From NCBI GenBank assembly GCA_002529455.1, contig NYMS01000029.1, forward strand, positions 124,001-188,000: 64,000 nucleotides of DNA. The letters are read 5' to 3'. Numbering within the stretch: position 1 is the first letter of the stretch; each line of letters begins with the position of its first letter. The notes beneath the pieces were generated by a model. The model saw only the letters and a program-made list of their open reading frames with translations, ran no database searches and was not told the DNA's origin. Made by a program: the position numbers and the translations under genes. The DNA comes from Glycomyces fuscus (GTDB taxonomy: Bacteria > Actinomycetota > Actinomycetes > Streptosporangiales > Streptosporangiaceae). Below are positions 45,889 to 55,210 of the stretch, one piece after another.

Positions 45889-46341
45889 ATGTCCGCAGCC
45901 ACGCCCACGAACACACGGGCCGGGGTCGAGGAGCTGCTGCGCAGGATCGGCGAGGGCGACCCCGAGCGTATCGCCGAGATGTACGCCGACCAGGGCGACT
46001 GGAAGCTGAACTGGCCGGAGGCCGAGCACGGCCGTGCCGCCACACCCTGGATCCGCCACCGGTCCACCCGGGCCGACGCGGCCGCGCACTACCGCGAGAT
46101 CGCCGAGCACCACGTGCCGGAGCAGGCGGGGACCGAGGTCGAGCGCATCCTCGTCGACGGGGACGACGCGGTCGTGCTCGGCGAGATCCGCCAGACCGCT
46201 CGGGCCACCGGACGCGCGTACCGTGCGCGGTTCGCCATGCACCTCACCTTCGAGGACGGCCTGGTCGTCCGGCACCACGTCTACGAGGACAGCCTCGCCG
46301 TGGCCCGGGCGTTCGACGCCGGCGCCGCCGGGCACCGGTGA
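45889..46341 (+). CDS. SnoaL/NTF2-like protein
   Basis: 150 residues. VEELLRRIGEGDPERIAEMY begins an NTF2-type cone fold, then WKLNWPEA, then strands GRAYRARFAMHLTFEDGLVVRHHVYEDSLAVARAF. Related proteins are hydratases, isomerases or polyketide cyclases; no specific active-site set could be assigned. ATG 45889 follows GAGGGGGAAG. Confidence 0.78.
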   Translation: MSAATPTNTRAGVEELLRRIGEGDPERIAEMYADQGDWKLNWPEAEHGRAATPWIRHRSTRADAAAHYREIAEHHVPEQAGTEVERILVDGDDAVVLGEIRQTARATGRAYRARFAMHLTFEDGLVVRHHVYEDSLAVARAFDAGAAGHR

Positions 46342-46541
46342 GAGCCGCCGAGGCGGACGCGGGGGCGCCCGTCACGGCCCCCGCCGACAGCCGCGGCGGG
46401 GCCGCCGCCCCGGCCGGTGACGGCCGACCGGACGGGGGCGGCGGACGGCGGCCCGGCTCCCGCCCTCACCGCGGTCGCGACCGCCCCGGACCCGGGCCCT
46501 GCGCGCTCTCCGCCGCGCCACGCCCTCAGTGCGCGGCGCGC

Positions 46542-47174
46542 TCAGCTGGTGACGTGCCTGTTGAGCCAGTCCATGAGGGGGCCGGTGGCCCGCCAGTCGG
46601 CCTGGACGGTGTCCAGGAGCTTCGCGGAGAGCGGCACGTCGGAGCGCTCCACGTGGTGCTCGGCCCCCAGGGAGCGGTAGCGCAGCAGGTGCACGCGCGG
46701 GTGGTCGCCGCTGTACCCGCGGGGGTGTGTCTTGAGGGTGTCGCCGACGATGTCGAAGCCCTTGGCCCTCAACTCGTCGACGATCCGGTCCAGGCGCGGC
46801 CCCTGGCGCTCGTCGTCGACGCCGTCACGGTAGCGCTCCACCTGGGCACCCGACATCGCGTGGTACCCCGCGCCCACCGAGAGCCCCTCCAGGCCGAGCT
46901 GGAGGTAGTAGCCGACCGGTCCCTGCGACTGGCTGACCAGTCCCACATGGGTCTTGTAGGGGCTCTTGTCGTGGGAGAAGCGCACGTCGCGGTTGGGGCG
47001 GCCCACCTTCATCGGGCCGAAGTCCTCCTCCAGGGCCTCGGCCAGGGCGCGCGCGGGCTCGCGCACGGCGCGCACGTACACCTCGTGGTGGTCGTGGAAG
47101 TACTCCTTGGAGTTGTCCCGGGCCAGGCCGTCGAAGAACGTGAAGGTCTCCTCGGTGAAGCCGGTGAAGTCCAT
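46542..47174 (-). CDS. DUF2461-family protein
   Basis: 210 residues: FTEETFTFFDGLARDNSKEYF at the N-terminus and RDVRFSHDKSPYKTHVGLVSQ in the middle, both hallmarks of DUF2461 (TIGR02453), widespread and of unknown function. ATG 47174; Arg/Pro-rich in-frame sequence upstream is not conserved. Confidence 0.85.
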   Translation of the reverse strand: MDFTGFTEETFTFFDGLARDNSKEYFHDHHEVYVRAVREPARALAEALEEDFGPMKVGRPNRDVRFSHDKSPYKTHVGLVSQSQGPVGYYLQLGLEGLSVGAGYHAMSGAQVERYRDGVDDERQGPRLDRIVDELRAKGFDIVGDTLKTHPRGYSGDHPRVHLLRYRSLGAEHHVERSDVPLSAKLLDTVQADWRATGPLMDWLNRHVTS

Positions 47175-47954
47175 CCCTCTCCTCGTGTGGTGGCGGGCGT
47201 GCGCCCGCCGTCCTACCCCGCAGCGGTCGCCCGAACCCGTCCGCCGCCCGCGGGGCCCGCCGGGGACGGGCTCCGGGGGCAAGCTCGGCGGGGAGCACCC
47301 GGTGCGAGCACAGAGGGCGGACGGGGCCGTCGGTCTCGGTGGGGGCTGTCCCGACCGGGCGCGGGTGGCGCTGAGAGCGCTTCGGGGCGATCCGGGTGCC
47401 TTGCGTCCCGCCGATCCGAGCGCCTGGTGTCCGGGAACGCTCCCTCCACCGCCCGGGCGGGGCGACCGGAAGACTGTCCCCTTCTTGGTCACGGACGGTG
47501 ATCGACGTGGCTGCCCCGACGCGCGGACACTACCGAGGCGGCACCCTGCCTGTGCGGATGCGCTCCTGGGGCGTGCTGTGTCTGGTGCGGGTTGAGGCAG
47601 GTGTCCTGTTGCCGTGGCGTCGGGGAAGGGCAGGGGCGGCATCGAACCTTTCGGGAATCGCATGGGAGAGCTTTCGCCGTAAGCACAGGTGTCGGAGTCT
47701 GTTGCCCGGTTGCTCTTAGCCGGTGACCGATCGGCTTTCGGCAGGTTCTTTTGGCGCGTGACGTTGCGTGGGGGGCTGGGAAGTCCGCGGGGCCTTTCTT
47801 TGCTTCTGCGGCTCTTTTGGCTTCGTTGTGCTGGGGCTTCGCTGTGATCGCGGCCTCGCGTGGAAGCCGCAGCCCCGGGCCCCGCCGGTCAGGGCTGGAT
47901 GCCGCGCAGCAGTAGTCCGTATGAGCCCGCGTTTCGCCTCACCCCAGGGCATCG
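47175..47954. other. 780-bp stretch without a gene
   Basis: Upstream region of the DUF2461 gene followed by T-rich, low-information sequence (47600-47850) that leads into Rhs debris. Nothing else supported. Confidence 0.45.
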
Positions 47955-48287
47955 ACGGCTGCGATACCGAACACACCGGCACCCAGACCACCACCTACAC
48001 CTAAGACGCCCCAGGCCGCCTGACCAGTGCCGACACCGATCAGGGCACCTACACCTACAACCCCCACGGCCAGGTCCAGACCCAAAACCACACCAGGGCC
48101 GGGTTCCAGCAGTACCACCGGGACTGGCACGGCTCCGTCGCCGACACCACCAACGCCACCGGCACCCCCCAACACCAGTACGCCTACACCGGCTTCGGCG
48201 CTGCCTCACACACCGCCCCCGCCGAGGACGCACCGGCCAACCCCTTCACCTACATCGGCCAGTACGACGAACCCGGCGCGGGCAACC
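47955..48287 (+). pseudogene. Rhs/YD-repeat core fragment
   Basis: Reads TEHTGTQTTTYT, then a TAA (48002-48004) where Tyr is expected, then DAPGRLTSADTDQGTYTYN, YHRDWHGSVADTTNATG, YAYTGFGAAS and NPFTYIGQYDEPGAG. These are YD repeats and the start of the Rhs-associated core motif. No start, no toxin tip, and it ends where the IS5 relic begins. Remnant of a large Rhs or wall-associated polymorphic toxin protein. Confidence 0.7.
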
Positions 48288-48675
48288 ACGTGGGTCTCCG
48301 ACACCATCCAGTGCCGCCCCACCGGCCCCACCGACCATACCGGCGAAGGCCAGGAAGTGGTCGGCCGGTAGCGGCGGTGCAGACGACGGCTTCCGACCAA
48401 CCAGGCCATGGTGCGCTCCACCTGCCACCGGCGCCGGCCCGACCGCTGGGAGGACTCCGGACGGGCCGAACACCGGCGGGAGCCGCGCCCGGGTGCAGCC
48501 GGGAGCGGTGACGAGGATGATCGCGGCCAGCACCTCACGATCGCCGTGTCTGCGCCTGCCGCCCCGGGGACGTGTGGGCGGTTCGGGCACCACCCGCTGG
48601 AACAGTTCCCACAGTTCATCTGGCACAGGGCGTTCCACCACCGACACGCGGCCAGGTCACCGAGAACCCACATGA
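48288..48675 (-). pseudogene. internally deleted IS5-family element
   Basis: Minus strand starts MSVVERPVPDELWELFQRVV, the N-terminus of IS5-type transposases, runs to about residue 60, then jumps to the C-terminal SGRRRWQVERTMAWLVGSRR and RRYRP...DHFLAFAG in other frames. The catalytic middle is gone. Ends at about 48288-48310 and 48650-48675 are imperfect inverted repeats (ACGTGGGTCTCC against CATGTGGGTTCTC). A MITE-like deletion derivative inside the Rhs remnant. Confidence 0.65.
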
Positions 48676-48741
48676 GATGAGTTCTTATGCACGCCTGGCC
48701 GAAGCGGCGACACCAGCCCTCCTTTCGCCGGTGCCCGGGTG

Positions 48742-49359
48742 TCACCCTGCCAAAAGCGGGGGAACGAGGTAGATGATCTCGAAAGCCTCATAGAGCGCAC
48801 CAATGACGAACAGCGCCATGGCGGGCAAACTCAGCCAACCGATCTGCCGCAGCCCGAGGACGTACCCCTGACGACGGTTGCGAGCGCCGACCGTCCCGGG
48901 GCGCAGCCAGGCCTTCCCGAGGACGTAGGCGGCGAGCATGACGAGGACGTAGGCCTGGAACTCGATGAGGATCGTCAGGGAGTGCGGGATCAGGATCTTC
49001 GCCGTGGTCTCGTCGAGCGGAGCGAGGACCACGCCGAAGTTGAAAGCGCGGTACATGAAGATGACGATGCCGACGAAGGGCACGACCATCGAGGGCAGCA
49101 GGATCGTCAGCACGGCGACCGTCACCACGTTGACCAGGAGGATGGTCAGGCTGAACAGCCAGAAGTCGCTGAGCAGCGACACCACCAGATCCGTTGTCCC
49201 GTTCTCCTGCTGTCCGGCGAGCTGGGCGGCGTTCAGTTCGGGGAAGAGCAGTGCCGCCCCCATGCCGACGAGGAACAGGCCGTACATGATCGCGTTCATG
49301 ACGAGGTAGGCGCGGAGGTTCGCGCGGATGATCCGGAACGGCTGACGAAGGGTTCGCAT
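48742..49359 (-). CDS. SpoIIM-like (DUF95) integral membrane protein
   Basis: 205 residues with five or six hydrophobic helices: AYLVMNAIMYGLFLVGMGAAL, FWLFSLTILLVNVVTVAVLT, VPFVGIVIFMYRAFNFGVVL, and SLTILIEFQAYVLVMLAAYVL after LIPH. The pattern matches the stage II sporulation protein M/DUF95 family. Second gene of a leftward pair with the membrane protein at 49469-50149 (110 bases between); both are likely controlled by the divergent MerR gene. Confidence 0.65.
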   Translation of the reverse strand: MRTLRQPFRIIRANLRAYLVMNAIMYGLFLVGMGAALLFPELNAAQLAGQQENGTTDLVVSLLSDFWLFSLTILLVNVVTVAVLTILLPSMVVPFVGIVIFMYRAFNFGVVLAPLDETTAKILIPHSLTILIEFQAYVLVMLAAYVLGKAWLRPGTVGARNRRQGYVLGLRQIGWLSLPAMALFVIGALYEAFEIIYLVPPLLAG

Positions 49360-49468
49360 GCGTGTTGCTCCGTGGTCGAGATGGCTGATGAGCCGCTGGG
49401 GGCCCGGGACCGGGCGTTCCGTTATCGGAGAAGCCGCCTCGGCCTTCCCCGCGGCGCGTGGCGGTCGA

Positions 49469-50149
49469 TCAGTTGCCGCCGTCCAGCAGTGCGTTCCAGC
49501 GCAGTCGCGTCGCGCGCTCGACGCTGGCCGTCGAGGCGCAGAGTCCGAGTGCCGTGTTGAGCCACAGCGGAAGGTCGACGGGCGAGGTGAAGGTGCCGAA
49601 GCGCTGCGCCATCGGCGGCACGTGGGAGACGGCCTCGACGACCTGCGGGACGACCAGAAGGATCGGAACGATGAGCAGGACCAGCGACAACACGCCGATC
49701 CAGCGACTCAGCGCGGGGTGATCGCGGTCGAGGCGAGCGCGGCGCCCCTCCGCCGAACGCTCGTCCGGGGTGAGTCGGCGCGCGGTACCGTCGGCGGTGA
49801 CGTGGTGGCACCGGTTGAGCCCGAAGGTCGTGGACGCCACCTCGACCACTCCTCCCGGTACGGGGAACATCGCCGGAAGCGTGGACTCGGAGTGGTGCCT
49901 GCCGTCGAGGTAGAGGTGGGCCCTGCCCTTGCCGTCCTGTGTCAGGAGCTGCTGCCAGTACGGGACGTCGACGGTGTAGACCAGCTGACGTCCGTCTTCG
50001 TTCGTCACGGGGAGGTGGAACAAGGCGCGGGAGAGCGGCTGCCACGAGCGGAAGGGCTTCAGCGGACGGCCGTTCCCCTCCTTGATCCGCCGCGCGGCGC
50101 TGCGCCGTTTCCAGTCCTTGATCACTTCGGGCTCCGTGTCATCTCGCAA
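49469..50149 (-). CDS. membrane protein of unknown family
   Basis: 226 residues. The N-terminal soluble half (residues 1-130: KDWKRRSAARRIKE, VYTVDVPYWQQLLTQDGKGR, GRHHSESTLPAMFPVPGGVVEV) is followed by two transmembrane helices (WIGVLSLVLLIVPILLVVPQ and LPLWLNTALGLCASTASV). The ending RATRLRWNALLDGGN is typical of actinomycete membrane proteins of this kind. Not recognised as a named family. First gene after the MerR divergent promoter. Confidence 0.6.
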   Translation of the reverse strand: MRDDTEPEVIKDWKRRSAARRIKEGNGRPLKPFRSWQPLSRALFHLPVTNEDGRQLVYTVDVPYWQQLLTQDGKGRAHLYLDGRHHSESTLPAMFPVPGGVVEVASTTFGLNRCHHVTADGTARRLTPDERSAEGRRARLDRDHPALSRWIGVLSLVLLIVPILLVVPQVVEAVSHVPPMAQRFGTFTSPVDLPLWLNTALGLCASTASVERATRLRWNALLDGGN

Positions 50150-50212
50150 CGGTCAGTGGCCGGCGCCGGGTCGGAACCTGTCGACGACCGGCGCTCGCCC
50201 CCATTGCAAGGG

Positions 50213-50277
50213 CTGCCCTCGGGGCAGAGTCAACCGCCCGACCACGAGGGGGTGCACTTGACCGTGCCCCTGGGGCA
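50213..50277. promoter_or_regulatory. two GC palindromes in MerR divergent promoter
   Basis: CTGCCC-TCG-GGGCAG at 50213-50227 and TGCCCC-T-GGGGCA at 50265-50277. The second sits directly after TTGACC (50258-50263), i.e. in the spacer of a possible MerR-controlled promoter. Both share the TGCCC/GGGCA arms, so one MerR protein could bind both and govern the two divergent units. Confidence 0.6.
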
Positions 50278-50342
50278 GGGTGTGGACTTGACGTACGGAT
50301 GGACGGGGCCGCGCGCGGTCACGGCGCAACAGGAGGCATCGC

Positions 50343-51080
50343 GTGGCGTGGAGTACTCAGCAGGTCGCCGAGCTCGCGGGGACGACGGTGAAGGCCGTCC
50401 GGTACTACCACCAGATCGGGTTGCTGGACGTGCCCGAGCGAACAGCGAACGGATACAAGCAGTACGAGGTCCCGCATCTGGTCCGCCTGCTACAGATCAA
50501 GCGACTGAGTGATCTGGGAGTACCGCTGTCGGAAGTGGCGGCGATGGGGCGGGCGGACGAGGACCCGGACGAGGCGATCCGCCTGTTGGACGCGGAGCTG
50601 GAAGCGACGGTCGACCGGCTCAACCGCGTGCGGGCGGAACTCGCCGTCATCCTGCGTCACCGCGCGCCGGCCTATGTTCCACCCGCCTTCGCTCCGGTCT
50701 CCCGCGACCTCTCCGACAGACAGCGATCCTTGCTGATGGTCTACTCCAGCGTCCTCAGCGAGGAGTCCCTGGAGGAGTTCCGCGCACAGATCAGCGAAGG
50801 CGACGAAACGGAGGAGGAGTTCGAAGCCCTTCCTCCGGACGCGGACGACGCCACGGTCGAACGCCTCGCCGCGCGCATGAGGCCGGTCGTCCTCAGAGCC
50901 CGCGAGAGGAGTCCGCACCTGGCGGACATGGCGGCGGCCGCGCCACGTGGCACGAAGCGTGCCGAGCAGACGATGGCCGAGGCGATCGTGCAGTTGTACA
51001 ACCCCGCACAACTACGCGTGCTGAAGCGTTTGTCCACCCTTGTGGAGGAGAACCCGGACGCGGGCAGCGACGCACCCTGA
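50343..51080 (+). CDS. MerR-family regulator
   Basis: 245 residues from GTG 50343 (GGAGG about 8 bases upstream). N-terminal MerR HTH: STQQVAELAGTTVKAVRYYH, then IGLLDVPERTANGYKQYEVP, and a dimerisation coiled coil at about 80-110. A long acidic C-terminal effector domain (about 115-245) has no Cys cluster, so it is not a metal sensor; probably a small-molecule or TipAL-like regulator. Divergent from two membrane-protein genes. Confidence 0.85.
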   Translation: MAWSTQQVAELAGTTVKAVRYYHQIGLLDVPERTANGYKQYEVPHLVRLLQIKRLSDLGVPLSEVAAMGRADEDPDEAIRLLDAELEATVDRLNRVRAELAVILRHRAPAYVPPAFAPVSRDLSDRQRSLLMVYSSVLSEESLEEFRAQISEGDETEEEFEALPPDADDATVERLAARMRPVVLRARERSPHLADMAAAAPRGTKRAEQTMAEAIVQLYNPAQLRVLKRLSTLVEENPDAGSDAP

Positions 51081-51084
51081 ACGC

Positions 51085-51615
51085 CAGGCAGGCGCATCGC
51101 CCGACGGGCTCGGGGAGATCGTCCGGCCCCTGCTGTCACCGGCCCCGAAGACCGGCGGCCCCCGAACCGACCAGAGAGCGGTACTGACCACCGTGCTGTT
51201 CGTCCAGGCCTCCGGCTGTTCCTGGGACAGGGCCGACGGTCTCTTCGGCCTCACCCGCGCCACCGCCCACCGCTGGTTCCCTACCTGGACCGGGGCCGGG
51301 CTGTGGCCCAAGGTCCACCGCTCCCTCCTGGACTGGTCCCGCACCACCGTCGACTCCCTGTCGATCCGCGCCAAGAGAGGGGAGAACACGGGACCAAAAC
51401 CCACCGATAGTGGCGAACCCGGCTCCAAGCTCCATCTGCTGTGCGACAACCAGGGCCTACCGCTGGTCTGCGCGGTCCTTGCGGCCAACGTCGACGACGG
51501 CGACGCGCTCAAGCCCCTGGTGCGGGGCGTCCCCGCGCTGCGCTCACGGCGAGGTCCCCGGCGGCGGCCTCCGGCCAAGCTCCACGGCGGGCTCCAGCCA
51601 CGGAGACGATGCACC
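51085..51615 (+). pseudogene. IS5-type transposase, both ends lost
   Basis: Reads LGEIVRPLLSPAPKTGGPRT, VLFVQASGCSWDRADGLFGL, ATAHRWFPTW, then the first catalytic region TVDSLSIRAKRGENTGPKPT and GSKLHLLCDNQGLPL, VRGVPALRSRRGPRRRPPAKLHGG. The DDE C-terminal half is missing and the N-terminus merges with the end of the MerR gene. It joins an ArsR fragment directly. Confidence 0.7.
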
Positions 51616-51624
51616 CCGTGGAGG

Positions 51625-51838
51625 CGAGGCGGATGTGAGCCGGTTGACCGAAGCCTGCGGTGCCTCGCGCACCGCCGTCTCCCAGCACCTGGCCAAGCTG
51701 CGCCTGGCCGGTTGGTGGAGTCGCGCAAGCGGTCCCGGTACTCCATCTACCGGTTGCGCGACGGCCACCTGCGCCGCCTGGGGTGGAAGCGCCCAACCAC
51801 GCCGATCACGTCGTGAACGGTGAGCCCTTCCAGGACTG
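51625..51838 (+). pseudogene. ArsR-family regulator, 3' fragment with frameshifts
   Basis: Reads EADVSRLTEACGASRTAVSQ then HLAKLRLAG (winged-HTH recognition helix). After one phase change it reads LVESRKRSRYSIYRLRDGHL, and after another NHADHVVNGEPFQD and a stop. Missing its N-terminus; joined to the transposase fragment upstream, so an IS probably carried or captured it. Confidence 0.65.
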
Positions 51839-52144
51839 ACCCCTCCCCGGCCCGGAGTCGCGCCAGCCGGCAGGAGCCGGTACCGGCCTTCGACGATGGT
51901 TCCGTCGAAGGTGGACCGGTCAACGACCGCCGCACACGGCCCCGCACCGGTCCCGGAGCGGAGGCGTCCGCCCAGGCGCCTGCGGCGGGTGCCCGGTCGA
52001 CGTCCTCGGAGCCGCAGCGGCGGCCCCTGAACGGCACCGGCGCCGTCCGCGTGGTCGCCGCACCGTCCAGGCGTGGTGTCCGGAGAGCGCCCCGACCCGT
52101 GGCCCGGTCGGTGTCCGGGCCACGGGTCGGGGACGAACGACAGG
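51839..52144. other. intergenic, ends in terminator
   Basis: No supported gene; contains the importer operon terminator at 52090-52132. The rest is GC-rich sequence without motifs. Confidence 0.5.
52090..52132 (-). terminator. strong terminator of the importer operon
   Basis: CCCCGACCCGTGGCCCGG and its perfect complement around a 7-base loop: 18-bp stem, 13 bases after the binding-protein stop on the minus strand. Confidence 0.85.
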
Positions 52145-53188
52145 CTAGAACGCGTCCGGGTAGAGCTCCTGGGCGATCGTCTCCACGGCGTCGATGTTCC
52201 CCAGCGCGCCGGGGTAGAGGTCACTCGCGGGAACGGCGATGAGGACGTCGTCCTGCACGGCCGGAACGTCGGGGAACGTGCTGCGGAGGTACTCGCGGGT
52301 CTGCTCTTCGTGCTGGGACCCGCTCACGCCGAACACGATGGCTTCGGGGGCCCGGCTGATGATCTCCTCGGGGTTGATCTGGGCGGCGAAGAAGTCGGCG
52401 AACTCGGGTGCGTCGGGGTCGAAGACGTTGTCGCCGCCGGCGGTCCTGATGATGTCCGCCTCGATGCCCGCGCCGATGGCCGACAGCGAATTGCCCTCGA
52501 CGTAGACCTGCGCGACGGTGGGCCGCGGAGAGTCGCCGATCGCGGCCTCCACGGCGGCCAGCCGCTCCTCGGTGTCCTGTGTGAGCTCCTCGGCCGCGTC
52601 GGGGACGCGCAGGATGGCGCCGAGGTCGGCGATGTCCGTCAGCACGTCGGTGACCTCCGCGGTGTTGCGGCGGTCGGCGCAGCCACCGGTCGCGACGTAG
52701 GCCTGGGCGCCGTTCTCGTTCAGCTGCTCGATGCTGGCGAAGCCCTGTTCGGCTGTGAACTCGTACTCCGTGGGGGAGGCCACGAAGTCGGGGCCGACGG
52801 CGAGGAGGTCCTCGCGGGTCGGCGGCGCGTCCGCGCTGATCACCGGGATGTCGGCGGCCTGGTCGGCGATGTCCTCCGGCAGCGCCGAGACCTCCGTCTG
52901 GGCCTGGCCGACGATGGAGTCCCGCACACCGAGGCGGATGAGCAGTTCGGTCTGCGAGGGCATCAGCCCGACGACGCTACCGGGAGCGGTGTCGAAGGAC
53001 AGTTCCCGTCCGCAGTTCGTGATCGTCACGGTCGATCCGGAAGCCTCGGTGCCCGCAGGATCGCTGGTGACGCCCGTACCGCAGGCGGTCAGGGCCAGCG
53101 GTATCACGGCGAGTGCGGCGCACGCGGTCGAGAGGTCGAGGGAACGGGAACGGCGCCGGGACTCGGCCCGGGTGGCATTGCCTGTCAT
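52145..53188 (-). CDS. metallophore (FecB/BtuF-type) ABC substrate-binding lipoprotein
   Basis: 347 residues. Lipobox LTAC (Cys about residue 36). Peripla_BP_2 fold: VVGLMPSQTELLIRLGVRDSIVG, VISADAPPTREDLLAVGPDF, a long connecting helix with DVLTDIADLGAILRVPDAAEEL, then VEGNSLSAIGAGIEADIIRTAGG and NPEEIISRAPEAIVF. This class binds ferri-siderophores, vitamin B12 or other metal chelates. Its ATG overlaps the ATPase stop (ATGA). Last gene of a five-gene leftward operon. Confidence 0.88.
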   Translation of the reverse strand: MTGNATRAESRRRSRSLDLSTACAALAVIPLALTACGTGVTSDPAGTEASGSTVTITNCGRELSFDTAPGSVVGLMPSQTELLIRLGVRDSIVGQAQTEVSALPEDIADQAADIPVISADAPPTREDLLAVGPDFVASPTEYEFTAEQGFASIEQLNENGAQAYVATGGCADRRNTAEVTDVLTDIADLGAILRVPDAAEELTQDTEERLAAVEAAIGDSPRPTVAQVYVEGNSLSAIGAGIEADIIRTAGGDNVFDPDAPEFADFFAAQINPEEIISRAPEAIVFGVSGSQHEEQTREYLRSTFPDVPAVQDDVLIAVPASDLYPGALGNIDAVETIAQELYPDAF

Positions 53189-54021
53189 GGGGTGGTGATT
53201 TCTTCCTGGGTCGGGGCGGATGGGTCCGTGTCGCCGTGGTCGTTCGGCTTCAGCGGGCTGCGGGCGTCGAAGAGGAGGTGCCGCCGTCCGGAACGCGGAT
53301 GGGCGACGGCTGTGGACTCGACTCCGAAGACCGAGCGGATCAGGTCGGTGTGAAGCACCTCGTCCGGGGTGCCGAGGGAGAGCAGGCGGCCCTCGGCCAG
53401 GACACCGATGGCGTCGCAGGAGCGCGCGGCCAGGTTCAGGTCGTGCAGGGCGACCATCACGGTGCGCTCGGTGGCTCTGACCAGGTCGAGGAGTTCGAGC
53501 TGATGGGCGATGTCGAGGTGGTTCGTGGGCTCGTCGAGGACGAGCACGGGTGTGTCCTGGGCGAGCGCGCGGGCGAAGAGCACGCGTTGGCGCTCGCCAC
53601 CGGAGAGGGCTGAGAACGAGCGGGTCTCCAGATGCGCGGCGCCGACGCGGGTGAGGGCCTCCCGCGCGAGGGCGATATCGCGGTCGGAATCGCGTCCGTA
53701 CCCGCGTCCGTGCGGGATGCGCCCGAGCAGGACCATGTCGAGGACGGGGATCTCGAATTCCTCGCTGTGCTCCTGGGCCATCACCGCTACCTTGCGGGCC
53801 AGCTCCCTGCGGTTCAGCGCGGTGATGTCGGCGCCGTCGAAGAGCACGCGTCCGGCCGAGGGGGACGCGAGCCCCGACACGGCGCGCAGCAGTGTGGACT
53901 TGCCGCTCCCGTTGGGTCCGAGCAGCCCGAGCACGGTGCCCGAGGGCACCGTGACGCTCACGTCGGTGACGACGGGCCGCCCGCCGCGGTGGGCGGCGAG
54001 GTTCTCGATGTCGACTCTCAT
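53185..54021 (-). CDS. FecE-type ABC transporter ATPase
   Basis: 278 residues. Walker A GPNGSGKST (about 37-45), Q-loop AQEHSEEF, signature LSGGERQRV (about 145-153), Walker B VLVLDEPTNHLD, switch His in MVALHDLNLA. Closest to FecE/FhuC/BtuD importers. ATGA overlap with both the permease upstream and the binding protein downstream, so the three are translationally coupled. Confidence 0.92.
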   Translation of the reverse strand: MRVDIENLAAHRGGRPVVTDVSVTVPSGTVLGLLGPNGSGKSTLLRAVSGLASPSAGRVLFDGADITALNRRELARKVAVMAQEHSEEFEIPVLDMVLLGRIPHGRGYGRDSDRDIALAREALTRVGAAHLETRSFSALSGGERQRVLFARALAQDTPVLVLDEPTNHLDIAHQLELLDLVRATERTVMVALHDLNLAARSCDAIGVLAEGRLLSLGTPDEVLHTDLIRSVFGVESTAVAHPRSGRRHLLFDARSPLKPNDHGDTDPSAPTQEEITTP

Positions 54022-55193
54022 CGGCCCATCCCCACGCTTTCGGCGCGGTCGCGCCGCAGCAGCCACAGGAAGAACGGTGCTCCGACCATCGCGGTGAGCA
54101 CACCCAGGGGGATCTCCGAGGGGTCGGCCAGGGTCCGGGCCAGGAAGTCGCAGGTGGCGAGGAACACCGCTCCGCCGAGCAGGGCGACGGGGAGCATCCT
54201 GCGGTGGTCGGAACCGACGATGATGCGCGCGATGTGGGGGATGATCAGCCCGACGAAGCCGATGCCTCCGGAGACCGCGACGACCGATCCGGTCAGCAGG
54301 GCCGCGGCGATGAGGGTGCCGCTGCGCAGCCGGTTGACGTTGACGCCCAGGGACGCGGCAGCGTCGTCGCCGACGAGGAGGGCGTTGAGTGCCCGCGCGC
54401 GGAACGCGGCGTAGAGCGTCACGACGAGCAGCGCCGCCGCCGGCAGGGCGAGGTGGCCCATCGTGGCGGCGGAGACCGAACCCAGCAGGAAGAACATGAT
54501 GCCGAAGACGTTCTGGGCGTCGGTGGTGATGGTCAGGTAGCTGGTCACGGCGCTGAAGAGGGAGCCGAGGGCGACGCCCGCGAGGATGAGGCGCTGGGGT
54601 GCGATGCGCCCGTTCTTGCGGGCCAGGGTGTAGACGGCCGCGGTGGCCAGGAGTGCGCCGAGGAAGGCCGAGCCCCCGATCCCGAGGGAGCTGGTCCCGA
54701 TGCCCAGGACGATGAACGACACCGCGCCGACCCCGGCGCCGGCGGAGACACCGAGGATGTAGGGCTCGGCCAGGGAGTTGTGGACCACGGCCTGCATCAG
54801 AGCACCGGCCAGGGCGAGCGCGGCACCGGCGGTCGCGGCCAGGAGCGCGCGGGGCAACCGGAACCGCCAGACGGCGCTGTCCTGCACCGTCGTCAGCGAC
54901 CCGTCGGACATCCACGGCATCCCGGGCACCAGATGGCCGATGACGATGCGCAGGGTGTCCGCCGGGGGTACGTCGATCGTGCCGACGCTCGTCGACACCA
55001 GCACCACCGCCAGAAGCGCGAGGGCCAGGACCGGAACGAGTATCCGGGCGGCGAGCACGCCGCGTCGCCGGACGTTCGCCGCGGGGGCGGCCGGGGCCGG
55101 GGCGCCGCCGGGGGGTGCCCCTCCGGGGCGCGTGTTGGCCAGAAGGCGTTGGAGGGAAGTCGACACGCGTCTTCCGTTGGTTGCTTGTGGCAT
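54018..55193 (-). CDS. FecCD-family ABC transporter permease
   Basis: 391 residues. About 10 transmembrane helices with the FecCD hallmarks RLPRALLAATAGAALALAGAL, EPYILGVSAGAGVGA, and GIGFVGLIIPHIARIIVGSDHR near the C-terminus. Residues 1-45 are a Pro/Gly/Ala-rich leader. Unlike typical FecCD pairs, only one permease gene is present, implying a homodimer. Downstream of the S9 peptidase by 17 bases. Confidence 0.9.
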   Translation of the reverse strand: MPQATNGRRVSTSLQRLLANTRPGGAPPGGAPAPAAPAANVRRRGVLAARILVPVLALALLAVVLVSTSVGTIDVPPADTLRIVIGHLVPGMPWMSDGSLTTVQDSAVWRFRLPRALLAATAGAALALAGALMQAVVHNSLAEPYILGVSAGAGVGAVSFIVLGIGTSSLGIGGSAFLGALLATAAVYTLARKNGRIAPQRLILAGVALGSLFSAVTSYLTITTDAQNVFGIMFFLLGSVSAATMGHLALPAAALLVVTLYAAFRARALNALLVGDDAAASLGVNVNRLRSGTLIAAALLTGSVVAVSGGIGFVGLIIPHIARIIVGSDHRRMLPVALLGGAVFLATCDFLARTLADPSEIPLGVLTAMVGAPFFLWLLRRDRAESVGMGR

Positions 55194-55210
55194 CTGTCGC
55201 GGGGGCTCTC

